DNA of 56,672 bases from Hyella patelloides LEGE 07179 (GTDB taxonomy: Bacteria > Cyanobacteriota > Cyanobacteriia > Cyanobacteriales > Xenococcaceae): assembly GCF_900659865.1 (NCBI RefSeq), contig NZ_LR213780.1:1-56672 (forward strand), in the 5' to 3' direction. Position numbers and translations under genes: made by a program. Below, in pieces: positions 47,230 through 54,990 of the stretch. The number at the start of each line of letters is the position of its first letter. Position 1 is the stretch's first letter. Under the pieces are notes generated by a model that was not told the origin of the DNA, ran no database searches, and was given only the letters and a program-made list of their open reading frames with translations.

Positions 47230-48396
47230 TTAAAATATATCCGCAGGATCGGCTGATTGAAGTTTCCGAGTTGCAACTGCTCCTGAAATACCACACATAA
47301 CAATAGTAAGTATCAGTACAGTAACGGCTCTAGAAGCGGGAAGAAATATGGGTAATGCTGTTGCTGCTGCAGTTAATTGATATAATCCTGCTGCTAAAGC
47401 TACACTGGGAACAAAGCCAATAATCGAAAGAATTAAAGCTTCTTCAAACACGACACCGAGTAAATACGAGTTACGATAGCCCATTGCCTTAAAAGTCGCG
47501 TATTCTGCCATATGATCGTTAACGTCGGTAGAAAGTACTTGATATACAATCACGATACCCACGATAAAACCCATCATTGTACCCAAAGTAAAAACAAAAC
47601 CGATGGCGGTACTGCTTTGAATGTATGTGACTTCTCCCTCTACATACTCTTCATAGGTATAAGCTTTGACATCATCAGGAAGATAATTGTTTAAGTAAGT
47701 TCTTACTTGTTCTGCATCTGTTCCTTCTTGAAGATCGATTACACCTATACTAACCATTCCTGGCTGTTTTCTAGGAAATAAGCGCATAAAATTCTGATCG
47801 CTGGTAATCAATGCACCATCATCTTGAAAAGAAGCTCCTACTTCAAACAAACCACCAATGGTTATCGTAGTGCGATCTATTTCTGTAGTCATGGTTTCTC
47901 CCTGTTCGATTCGCTCGATTACCTCCTCATATTCTCCTCTAGAGGCTTTATCGAATAATACTGTATCGGGAATTTTGACTTTATCTAATTGGCTATTAAC
48001 TTCGGGTAGATCGAAAGCAGGTTTATCTGGATTAAATCCAAAAACTGTCATCGAGGTTTTTTCTCTATTCTGAGGGTTACGCCAGCTAAGAGAACCAACA
48101 TAAATAGGTTCGGCTGATTCTACCCCTGGTATATCCATCGCCTGATACAACCTTCTGCGGGGAAAGGTATAGGGTCTAGTAAAGTTGGTAGCTTGAGTAC
48201 TGGTTAAAACAACATCGCCTTTGATTTTGCGAGCATATTGAGTATTAGTTGTATACAGGGCGTTCATAAAGCCCAACTGCATGAAGATTAAAATATCGGC
48301 AAACGCAATCCCCGATAATGCAGTGAACAGACGAAATTTGTCGTGTTTGAGTTGTAACCATCCTAAAGGAGTACGGTTTTTTAGCGATTTGAACAT
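47230..48396 (-). CDS. devC: DevC-type ABC exporter permease (FtsX fold)
   Basis: 388 residues. N-terminal PLGWLQLKHDKFRLFTALSGIAFADILIFMQLGFMNALY and the C-terminal block of three helices with DVNDHMAEYATFKAMGYRNSYLLGVVFEEALILSIIG match DevC closely. DevC, with DevB and DevA, exports heterocyst glycolipids in filamentous strains; paralogues in other cyanobacteria export unknown lipids or toxicants. The large periplasmic MacB-like domain (about 45-265) is present. No devA ATPase gene follows, which is unusual. It is the third gene of the devB-HD-devC series, 48 bp after the HD gene. Confidence 0.93.
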   Translation of the reverse strand: MFKSLKNRTPLGWLQLKHDKFRLFTALSGIAFADILIFMQLGFMNALYTTNTQYARKIKGDVVLTSTQATNFTRPYTFPRRRLYQAMDIPGVESAEPIYVGSLSWRNPQNREKTSMTVFGFNPDKPAFDLPEVNSQLDKVKIPDTVLFDKASRGEYEEVIERIEQGETMTTEIDRTTITIGGLFEVGASFQDDGALITSDQNFMRLFPRKQPGMVSIGVIDLQEGTDAEQVRTYLNNYLPDDVKAYTYEEYVEGEVTYIQSSTAIGFVFTLGTMMGFIVGIVIVYQVLSTDVNDHMAEYATFKAMGYRNSYLLGVVFEEALILSIIGFVPSVALAAGLYQLTAAATALPIFLPASRAVTVLILTIVMCGISGAVATRKLQSADPADIF

Positions 48397-48444
48397 CGGG
48401 TTTTCAATGGATAATGGATAATGATTAGTCGTCAGTAAATGAAT

Positions 48445-49089
48445 TTAATTGTTATTCAGTAGTTTTATTTCGGCTTGTATGTTTTTTCGGGCGGTTGTTT
48501 CTAGGCGGTGATGAAAATAATCGGTGTAGTAGATCCTTTGTTTAGTTAAAAATCGATTTAAAACTTTGGTTCTTCCTGATTGATAGTCGCGATTATCTAA
48601 ATGACTATATTCTTGTCTAATTGCTTGGGCGTATTGGAAATATCGAGCTTTATTTGTACCTAAAATGGCTAAATCGATATCTAAAAAGATTAAATTATCA
48701 ATTTCCTTAATCAATGGTTGATGGTTTTTTGTACTATGAATAATTTGAGTTATTAAGTAAATTATTTGGGAGTCAAGATTTAATTTACTGAGAACTTGTT
48801 CGGCATAAATAGCACTCAACTCTTCATTATCTTTGGCTTGAGGATCGTAAATGTAATCATGAAACCAAGCGGATAACCGTAAGACAGGAATATTTTGGGA
48901 AATATCTTTTACCTGTTGCAGTAAATATAAGATTTCCTGTATATGTTCGAGGTTGTGATAGTGCCTTATAGGCTCAGAATAACTCTGAATTAAATTGGCA
49001 AATATTTCATCACCCAACTTGAGATCTTTTACAGACAATTCCTGCAACAAATCAGACCAACTTTTTCTCAGACAATCAATTAAAATCAC
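48445..49089 (-). CDS. HD-domain metal-dependent phosphohydrolase
   Basis: 214 residues. YSEPIRHYHNLEHIQEIL gives the first His pair and LSAWFHDYIYDPQAKDNEELSA the HD dyad. IFLDIDLAILGTNKARYFQYAQAIRQEYSHL is typical of the branch often mislabelled NMDAR2C-like in genomes. Members hydrolyse phosphate esters; the substrate is unknown. ATGA overlaps the devB stop (49086-49089), so it is translationally coupled to devB and lies between devB and devC. Confidence 0.88.
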   Translation of the reverse strand: MILIDCLRKSWSDLLQELSVKDLKLGDEIFANLIQSYSEPIRHYHNLEHIQEILYLLQQVKDISQNIPVLRLSAWFHDYIYDPQAKDNEELSAIYAEQVLSKLNLDSQIIYLITQIIHSTKNHQPLIKEIDNLIFLDIDLAILGTNKARYFQYAQAIRQEYSHLDNRDYQSGRTKVLNRFLTKQRIYYTDYFHHRLETTARKNIQAEIKLLNNN

Positions 49090-50324
49090 GATCGACCAAT
49101 TATTAATGATTCATTATTCATTGATAAATTAATCCTGACATTTACCAATAAATTAGTTAACCCTGCTACTTTTTCGCTAGATGCTTCGTCTAGCTTGATT
49201 TCGACTTCTACTACCTTCGCATCGATATTAGCTGTAGGATCGGTGTTGACTACTTCTTGTCTTTCGATTTCTAAGCCAATTTTCTCTACTGTTCCTGTTA
49301 ATTCTTCTGAAATTGCGCTACTAGTAATAGTGACGGGTTGTCCGATTTTTACTTTACCAATATCGCTTTCATAAACTTCCGCTACGGCATACATTTGGTT
49401 AATTTGTCCAATTCTGGCGATTCCTTCGTTGTTAGAAACTACTTCACCAGGGCGAGTTAGAACTTTAATTACTGTTCCTGCTTGGGGAGATTTTATATAG
49501 GCGCGATCGCGATCTGCTTGAGCTGTAGCTACTGCTGATTGAGCTTCTTGGACTTCTGCTGCTGCGACATCTACATCTACGGGGCGCACTTCGGCAATTT
49601 TGTTTAAAGTGGCTTTAGCTTCGGCTAGTTGTTCTTGTTGAGCAGATTTGATACGGTTTAGATTGGCTTTAGCTTCGGCTAGTTGTTCTTGTGCTGTGGC
49701 TAAGGTTAATTCTTTACTATCTCTTTGAGAGGCGGATACTGCACCGCGATCGTATAGTTGTTGGTAGCGTTGATATTCTATCTGGGCATTTTTTAATTCG
49801 GCTTCGATACGAGATATGGTAGCCTGTTGCGCCTCAATATCGTTCCTACGTTCGGCTTCTATTCTGGATATAGTTGCTTGTTGGGCTTCTATTTCTCCTG
49901 TTTGCGCCCCTGCTTTTACTCTGGCTAAATTAGCTTGTGCCACGATAACTCTGGCTTCTGCTTGTCTCAAGGCTGCTTCAACGCGATCGCGACTGTCTAA
50001 AACCGCAATTACTTGTCCTTTTGTAATTTCTTCTCCTTCTGTTACCAGTAACTCTTCAATCCGATTACCTTCTGAATTAGAAGATACTGATACTTGGATG
50101 ATTTCTCCACTGGGTTCTAACCTACCCAATGCCGTTACTGTTGTAATTTCAGGAATAACGGTTTCTGGTACGGCTTTGGGTTGGGATGTAGTAGAAAATT
50201 GACGCAGGGCGAAAACTGTTGTACCTCCCATTAATAAAGCCAAGGCGATTATTAAAGCAGGAGTTTTCTTGATTAGGGGTTTGGAAGATTGAGCTTTGTT
50301 TTCTGTTGTATAGTTCATAGTCAT
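49086..50324 (-). CDS. devB: DevB-type membrane fusion protein (HlyD family)
   Basis: 412 residues. A single N-terminal helix at about 23-40 anchors it in the inner membrane. VTALGRLEPSGEIIQVS opens the first lipoyl half. Residues about 120-260 are a long coiled coil with an internal duplication (IEAQQATISRIEAE occurs twice, 17 residues apart) and a second repeat (QEQLAEAKANLNRI / QEQLAEAKATLNKI). AYIKSPQAGTVIKVLTRPGE is the second lipoyl half. It links DevC to a TolC-type outer-membrane channel. The promoter region contains two TetR-type palindromes. Confidence 0.93.
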   Translation of the reverse strand: MTMNYTTENKAQSSKPLIKKTPALIIALALLMGGTTVFALRQFSTTSQPKAVPETVIPEITTVTALGRLEPSGEIIQVSVSSNSEGNRIEELLVTEGEEITKGQVIAVLDSRDRVEAALRQAEARVIVAQANLARVKAGAQTGEIEAQQATISRIEAERRNDIEAQQATISRIEAELKNAQIEYQRYQQLYDRGAVSASQRDSKELTLATAQEQLAEAKANLNRIKSAQQEQLAEAKATLNKIAEVRPVDVDVAAAEVQEAQSAVATAQADRDRAYIKSPQAGTVIKVLTRPGEVVSNNEGIARIGQINQMYAVAEVYESDIGKVKIGQPVTITSSAISEELTGTVEKIGLEIERQEVVNTDPTANIDAKVVEVEIKLDEASSEKVAGLTNLLVNVRINLSMNNESLIIGRS

Positions 50325-50338
50325 GCTATCTGGTTACG

Positions 50339-50353
50339 ACTAAACCGTTTAGT
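50339..50353. promoter_or_regulatory. TetR-type operator palindrome 1 upstream of devB
   Basis: ACTAAACCGTTTAGT, a perfect 15-base palindrome with a single central base, ends 15 bp before the devB ATG on the minus strand. It shares its sequence with palindrome 2, as expected of two sites for one repressor. Confidence 0.8.
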
Positions 50354-50372
50354 TCACTTTAGATATATAATA

Positions 50373-50391
50373 AAACTAAACCGATTAGTTT
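50373..50391. promoter_or_regulatory. TetR-type operator palindrome 2 upstream of devB
   Basis: AAACTAA and TTAGTTT flank the 5-base centre ACCGA. The core ACTAAACCG-TTAGT matches palindrome 1. The two centres are 36 bases apart, and an AT-rich TATATAT stretch that could be the -10 lies between them. The TetR gene at 51719 is the best candidate for the binding protein. Confidence 0.8.
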
Positions 50392-50629
50392 AGCAACAAT
50401 ATTTTCTAGAACGCTATCGCAAGATATTTTTGTACTATAAAAAATTCACTAACCAATAAAACATAGTATTTTGATATTGCTTGATGCTTGTCAAAGGCGA
50501 GATCGCTATTGCGAAAATCAACCAACTAATTACCTAAGAAAATGCACGTTATTAAAGAAAGTCAGAATAATCAATTTACCCATGAAACAGATAATTAAGT
50601 GTTTAAAACACCAAAAATGAATTTATTCT
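50392..50629. other. Spacer upstream of the vapB relic
   Basis: AT-rich, with one GAGATCGC-type site and no gene. It may hold the promoter of the relic antitoxin gene. Confidence 0.4.
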
Positions 50630-50845
50630 ATGAGAACTAACATTGATTTGAATGAGCAGCTTTTAGAAAGAGCTTTTGCCCTTACTGGAGTGCGTACGAA
50701 AAAAGAGTTAGTTCACTTAGCACTCAAAGAATTAGTTGAATCGCGATCGCACTATAATCTTTGAGACTTATCGGGACAAATTGAATTTACTGAAGATTTC
50801 AATACTGATACAGTCAGAGTAAATCGTTATAAGTTACCACTATGA
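50630..50845 (+). pseudogene. vapB: VapB-family antitoxin relic with in-frame TGA; VapC lost
   Basis: ATG 50630 opens MRTNIDLNEQLLERAFALTG and VRTKKELVHLALKELVESRS, the ribbon-helix-helix domain of VapB (DUF2191-type) antitoxins. After 44 codons a TGA (50762-50764) interrupts the frame. The same frame then continues DLSGQIEFTEDFNTDTVRVNRYKLPL-stop to 50845, the usual toxin-binding tail. A single base change (TTA to TGA) explains this. An overlapping ATGA at 50842 would start vapC, but it closes after five codons and is followed by the dispersed repeat. The toxin gene is gone, so loss of the antitoxin is harmless. Confidence 0.85.
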
Positions 50846-50864
50846 ATTCTATTACTTGAAACTC

Positions 50865-50940
50865 CAAAAAGTGGTCTGCCAAAGGCAGCGCGTTGCGGAC
50901 AGCTAAGCTGGCGCGTGCGCGTGCGCTAACGAAAATTCCA
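50865..50940. repeat. Dispersed GC-rich repeat, copy near 50.9 kb
   Basis: TGCCAAAGGCAGCGCGTTGCGGACAGC and GGCGCGTGCGCGTGCGCTAAC make a GC-rich island with small palindromes (TGCCaaaGGCA, GCGCGTGCGCGTGCGC). The words are related to, but not identical with, the other copies. It takes the place where vapC would be expected. Confidence 0.55.
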
Positions 50941-50960
50941 AAAACTGATGACTTGAAAAA

Positions 50961-51716
50961 ATGTCAATTAAGGGAACTATTATGAAAGAGCTAAAACCAT
51001 TACAACGGCATCTTGAACTAGCAGGTTGCCTTAATTTACGGGAACTGGGAGGATACGAAACCACCGAAGGGAAACAAATAAAATGGCGTACTTTATTACG
51101 TAGTGATAGCTTACATTGTTTACCGCCATCTAGTCAGCAACAGCTTATTAATTATGGAATAAAAACAATTATCGATCTGCGGAGTCCCTTTGAACTAGAA
51201 ACAGCAGAATATGCTTTTAGCAATAGAGCGGAGATTAAGTATTTTAATTTGCCTTTAGTAGAAGAAAATCACAGAAACATAATTGAATCAATCAAAGATC
51301 AAACACTATTGGAACTCAACCGTTTCTTTTTAGAAGAGAGAGCGCACACAATTAAAACAGTCTTAGAAACAATTGCGACTCAACAAATTCCAGTAATAAT
51401 TCATTGTGCCGTAGGAAAGGATCGGACGGGAATTATTACCGCTTTGCTACTAGCTATGGCTGGCGTACCGATAACAACCATTGCTGAAGATTACCATTTA
51501 AGCGAACGTCATTTAGCTCCTTTATACGATCGAATGCGTTCAAAAGCAGTTCGAGAAGGCTTTACCCATTTGTTAGAATCTCCACCGCAAACCATAATAG
51601 ACACATTTACCTATCTAGATCGTGATTATGGAGGAGTTAATAACTATTTAAAAAATATTGGTCTTAATCTAGAAATAAGCGATCGTCTTAAAATGATGCT
51701 AACCAAAGAAAAATAA
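50961..51716 (+). CDS. Tyrosine/serine protein phosphatase (IphP/Tyr_phosphatase3 type)
   Basis: 251 residues from ATG 50961, or 244 from ATG 50982. N-terminal LAGCLNLRELGGYETTEGKQIKWRTLLRSDSLHCL and IIDLRSPFELE are family signatures. The catalytic P-loop is HCAVGKDRTGII, with nucleophile Cys and Arg in the HCx5R pattern. Relatives dephosphorylate protein Tyr/Ser or phosphoinositides. TetR begins 2 bp after its stop, so the pair is one operon. The phosphatase may tune export or envelope functions together with the nearby dev genes; this is inference from context. Confidence 0.92.
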   Translation: MSIKGTIMKELKPLQRHLELAGCLNLRELGGYETTEGKQIKWRTLLRSDSLHCLPPSSQQQLINYGIKTIIDLRSPFELETAEYAFSNRAEIKYFNLPLVEENHRNIIESIKDQTLLELNRFFLEERAHTIKTVLETIATQQIPVIIHCAVGKDRTGIITALLLAMAGVPITTIAEDYHLSERHLAPLYDRMRSKAVREGFTHLLESPPQTIIDTFTYLDRDYGGVNNYLKNIGLNLEISDRLKMMLTKEK

Positions 51717-51718
51717 TA

Positions 51719-52348
51719 ATGACAAACACAAAAACAACTAATAAAGAACGTTCCAAATCAGAAGCCAAAGCAGAAGCCATCATTAAAGGAGCAATGCAAG
51801 AATTTCTTAAACATGGTTATGCTGCTGCGAGTATGGACAAAATAGCCAAAACTGCCAAAGTTTCTAAAGCCACAGTATACAGTCACTTTGGAGACAAAGA
51901 AAGCTTGTTTAGCGCAGTCGTACAAGATTTGGTCAAAGATAAATTCCAAACAGTAATGGGTTTGCAAAAGCCTCAATCTTTAGAACAAGAACCCAAAATA
52001 GTGCTATCTCAAATAGGAATGAGAATGTTAGAGAATACCAGAAGCGATCGCAATTTCCAAGACTTTGTTCGCATCATTATAGGAGAATCGGGGCGTTTTC
52101 CACAGCTAGCACAAGCTTATGTCAGAAATATCGCAAAACCAGGCATTGAAATCTTAAGCCAATATTTTAAAGCTCATCCTGAACTAAAACTAGACGATCC
52201 AGAAGCTACAGTAAGAGTTATGGTTGGGACGCTAGTTTATTTTGTAATCTTACAAGAAATGCTCCACGGCCAAGACATTTTACCCTTGGAAAATGAACGC
52301 TTAGTCAATACCTTGACTGACTTAATCACCCAACATCAAAATTGTTAG
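51719..52348 (+). CDS. TetR/AcrR-family transcriptional repressor
   Basis: 209 residues. The N-terminal HTH is textbook: AEAIIKGAMQEFLKHGYAAASMDKIAKTAKVSKATVYSHFGDKESLFSAVV. The C-terminal part fits the TetR_C_33-like ligand domain (FVRIIIGESGRFPQLAQAYVRNIAKPGIEIL). The protein likely binds as a dimer to the two ACTAAACCG-type palindromes in the devB promoter, 1.3 kb away, and is displaced by a small ligand. It is translated right after the phosphatase. Its own operator is not obvious. Confidence 0.93.
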   Translation: MTNTKTTNKERSKSEAKAEAIIKGAMQEFLKHGYAAASMDKIAKTAKVSKATVYSHFGDKESLFSAVVQDLVKDKFQTVMGLQKPQSLEQEPKIVLSQIGMRMLENTRSDRNFQDFVRIIIGESGRFPQLAQAYVRNIAKPGIEILSQYFKAHPELKLDDPEATVRVMVGTLVYFVILQEMLHGQDILPLENERLVNTLTDLITQHQNC

Positions 52349-52617
52349 GCGACAAAGTTAAATACCGATTAGTCGCCATAGCCTAAAATTATAGATCGAG
52401 ATATCTACTGCTTAATCCATGTACCTACACCAAATCACCAGGATACGTATCAATAGCCTACTCAATAGCGTAATTTGAGGGTCTGCGATCTAGCTTTGAA
52501 AAAATTTGAGATTAAGTGTTAATAATTACTAAAAATAAATATTTTCATGTTACTCTTCGGATTTGTTATTCATACCATTTATCAAAAATAATTGGGAGAG
52601 ATCAAATTAGATTTTAG

Positions 52618-52641
52618 GTTGGGTTTTATCCTCAACCCAAC
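52618..52641. repeat. Common cyanobacterial GTTGGGTT...AACCCAAC hairpin
   Basis: GTTGGGTT (52618-52625), loop TTATCCTC, AACCCAAC (52634-52641): a perfect 8-bp stem. Similar TTGGGTT-AACCCAA hairpins are frequent between genes in many cyanobacteria. It could serve as a terminator, but no long T tract follows. Confidence 0.65.
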
Positions 52642-52684
52642 GATTATCAGAATCGACCTTCGGATTTGTATACTCGTGCGTTCT

Positions 52685-52740
52685 CATGTCGCGAGGAAAC
52701 CTCTTGTGCGCGACGCGGAGCGAGTCCTTTAGGGCCTTCA
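52685..52740. repeat. Dispersed GC-rich repeat, copy near 52.7 kb
   Basis: GTCGCGAGGAAACCTCTTG, GTGCGCGACGCGGAGCGAGTCC and CCTTTAGGGCC. In inverted form it matches the CCCCTAAAGGACTCGG...GTCGCGCA block shared by 14153-14183 and 20486-20516, and it shares GCGAGGAAACCTC with the insert near 39.38 kb. Confidence 0.75.
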
Positions 52741-53018
52741 GTTGCCCCCAAATGCGATGGAGATAAACACCCAATATGACGGGTGTAAACACGAAGATGC
52801 AACGGGTATAAACGGATTATAAATTCCGCAGGTTCTGATTGCTTACCCAACCTCCCAAGTCTCTCATTACTTTTAAGAATTGGTATTACCTATGGGAAAA
52901 TCTCCCAAAATTGAACTAGCTAACCACATCAAGTATCGTTTTAAAAAGTTTAAGTAAACCTAATATCAGTTAATATTCGATCGATTTTAATTTTCGCTTA
53001 TTAAAAATGAAAATTTTT

Positions 53019-53384
53019 TTATGCTTTTAACATATTTTTAACTGTCGAGATTAATTCGGCTGCTTGAAAGGGTTTTGTCAGATAAGCATCTGCACCCTGT
53101 TTCATTCCCCAGTAGCGATCAAATTCTTCGCTTTTGGTAGAACACATCAACACAGGAATTTCTTTAGTTGAAGGATTATTTTTTACCCAACGACATAATT
53201 CATAACCATTCATTTCGGGCATAATCAAGTCGGTAATAACCAAATCGGGGGTGTATTTTCCCAGCAATTTAACTGCTTCGCTACCATTAGTAGCCGTTAA
53301 CACCTCGATTTTGATTGAACTGAGAATTTCGGAAAATGTCTCTCTCAGACTGCTGCTGTCATCAACAATGAGAATTTTAACCAT
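53019..53384 (-). CDS. Single-domain response regulator (CheY/PilH-like)
   Basis: 121 residues, receiver only. VKILIVDDSSSLRE carries the acidic pair, LVITDLIMPEMNGYELC the phospho-acceptor Asp, VLMCSTKSEEFDRYWGMKQGADAYLTKPF the switch Ser/Thr and conserved Lys. The FDRYWGMKQGADAYLTKPF wording resembles PilH/PixH-type regulators of type IV pilus motility in cyanobacteria. No kinase or other chemotaxis gene is adjacent. Confidence 0.9.
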   Translation of the reverse strand: MVKILIVDDSSSLRETFSEILSSIKIEVLTATNGSEAVKLLGKYTPDLVITDLIMPEMNGYELCRWVKNNPSTKEIPVLMCSTKSEEFDRYWGMKQGADAYLTKPFQAAELISTVKNMLKA

Positions 53385-53612
53385 CTTTAAGTCGCTGAAA
53401 ATTGAAATAAGCCTAGGCTGTATTTATAGAGTTCCCTATAAGCATAGTTTAATTAACAGAATTTTGGAGATAATTTGATTTTTTTCCAATTTTGGGAAAA
53501 AAGGCAAAAGCAAGAAGAGCTTGTAACAAAAAAAAGAGAAGTTGAAAAAGCACAGAAAGAATGCAAAAATGATTATTTTCGGCAAAGTCTTTAACAAGAA
53601 AGAAAAAGTTAG

Positions 53613-54078
53613 AGTAGCTACATTCACAAAGACCAATTACGCAGTGCTATCGCAAAGATAGTTAATGCCAATGTATGAGATTCGTTTGCCTCACATCTGG
53701 GGTGAAGGCACAACCACCTGTGCTAGCGACAGCAAACATTTCGGTGCGTGGAAGCAAAATCTCATGACTCAGTATCATCTCCGCTATGGCGGACGGGGAG
53801 TAATGATTTATTGGCACGTTGAAAAGAATTCTACCTGTATTTATTCTCAGCTTAAAACCTGTTCGAGTAGCGAAGTGTCAGCAATGATTAACGGAGTATT
53901 GAAGCACTGTACCAGCATGGAGGTGAAGAAGAATTATGTGAACAGTCACGGTCAAAGCGAAGTGGCTTTTGCCTTTACTCATCTGTTGAGTTTTCAGTTA
54001 ATGCCCAGATTAAAAAGAATCAAGGTGCAGAAGCTCTATCGCCCTCATGCTGGTCAAACTGATGCTTACTCCAATTTA
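53613..54078 (+). pseudogene. Tn3-family transposase fragment (DDE region), broken
   Basis: [16 protein letters not shown] lies in one frame (53628-53675). One extra base near 53676 shifts it. The next frame continues [81 protein letters not shown] and [25 protein letters not shown]. This is the catalytic core of a Tn3 TnpA. The fragment lacks both ends of the about 1000-residue protein and stops where an IS1-type element begins. It cannot function. Confidence 0.88.
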
Positions 54079-54742
54079 GGGCACTGGTCAATTAAGATGT
54101 GTTGAGAGATAATAGAGTGTCAGAAACCACTAATAATATGCGATCGCCATAACTGGGAACTGTCCTAATTGCTCAAGTAAAAAAACGATAAAACATGGTA
54201 CAAATACCCTAAAAAATGGGATTAAAATTCAAAAATATAAGTGCAAAGATTGCGGAAAAAGATTTAATCAAAGAACTAGAACCCCAATGTATAGACTACG
54301 CCATTCCTCGGAAAAAGTAGCTTTAGCAATGAAAATGAGAGCCGAGGGCAATGGGTTAAGAGCAACTGGCAGAATTTTAGGGAAATCTCATGCCACAATA
54401 ATAGGCTGGGAAAAACATTTAGAAAAAATCGAATCAAAATGGTCTCCTGCTGCCCCCGGCACTGGTCAATTAAGATGTGTTGAGAGGCACATAATAGTGC
54501 AATTAGACGTAAATGTAGTGCTTATAGAAGAAGACAAAATTTATATGCTAAAAAGGTTCAAGGATTAAATCGAGCCATTACCATTCAAAGATTAATACAT
54601 AATTGGGTAAGTCCCCATTTTAGTCTCGGAAAAAATGTTACTCCTGCAATGGCAATTGGGTATATCAAAAGACCAATTATGATGTCAGAAATGCTCAATT
54701 GGCGAAGCTGGGAAGACAACACATCTTAATTGACCAGTGCCC
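54079..54742 (+). mobile_element. IS1-family element, internally deleted, 664 bp
   Basis: Bounded by perfect inverted repeats: GGGCACTGGTCAATTAAGAT at the left (full repeat 54079-54104) and its complement at 54717-54742. The left half encodes the zinc-finger/HTH part of an IS1-type transposase (CPNCSSKKTIKHG, KYKCKDCGKRFNQRT, GLRATGRILGKSHATIIGWEKHLE) up to WSPAAP. The right half encodes its tail (SAIRRKCSAYRRRQNLYAKK, LNRAITIQRLIHNWVSPHFS, NVTPAMAIGYIKRP) in another frame. The middle, with most of the DDE domain, is missing. In its place, at 54458-54486, is another copy of the left terminus. No target duplication is seen. Confidence 0.88.
54143..54568 (+). pseudogene. IS1-type transposase, N-terminal part
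   Basis: A frame running through 54143-54568 reads NCPNCSSKKTIKHG, then the HTH region, to WSPAAP. It then runs into [12 protein letters not shown], which is terminus sequence rather than transposase. The catalytic residues that normally follow WSPAAP are absent. The C-terminal remnant lies in a different frame at about 54493-54729 and ends NWRSWEDNTS-stop. Confidence 0.85.
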
Positions 54743-54990
54743 AAGTATTCTCTTTCCCTAGTCGATGGTTTTTTCGGTGGAGGAGCGCAGGACTTTGCCG
54801 AAAAAGGAACTTGGACTGTTGTTTGTAGCATGGGTCAAATCCTCATGCTGGTGTTTATACTCTCATGATACTTTGCCTAGAATGAGACTAACTAGGCAAA
54901 GTAATTGATTTGTATTTTTTATCATTCAAGCCCAAAAATGGCGTAAAAAATGTCAAATCAGACCTCGTTGCCCCTCGTTGCAGCAACCTT
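54743..54990. other. Unassigned 250-bp segment with hairpin
   Basis: Lies between the IS1-type element and the group II intron. It does not continue the Tn3 frame. A frame at 54744-54866 reads VDGFFGGGAQDFAEKGTWTV; I do not recognise it. It has an 11-bp perfect hairpin at 54870-54902 and CCTCGTTGCcCCTCGTTGC direct repeats just before the intron. Confidence 0.4.
54870..54902. repeat. Perfect inverted repeat ACTTTGCCTAG
   Basis: ACTTTGCCTAG (54870-54880), an 11-base loop, CTAGGCAAAGT (54892-54902). No T tract follows, so a terminator is not certain; it may be the remnant of another element's end. Confidence 0.7.

Larger units (their letters stand above)
52349..53018. other. Intergenic region of 670 bp with hairpin and dispersed repeat
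   Basis: Contains a hairpin at 52618-52641 and a dispersed GC-rich repeat at about 52685-52740. Words CACCCAATATGACGGGTGTAAACACGAAGATGCAACGGGTATAAACGG follow at 52765-52815. Minus-strand frames of 61 and 67 codons run through the repeats and look spurious. No gene seen. Confidence 0.55.

Noticed and set aside
52607-52850. Two minus-strand frames of 61 and 67 codons
   Set aside because: They overlap each other in different frames and run through the GTTGGGTT hairpin and dispersed repeat.
53436-53636. 66-codon Phe/Leu-rich minus-strand frame
   Set aside because: Reverse of an A/G-rich tract; composition artefact with no start context.
54743-54866. Continuation of the Tn3 transposase after the IS1-type element
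   Set aside because: The sequence after the right inverted repeat does not resemble the TnpA C-terminus and no target duplication links the two sides.
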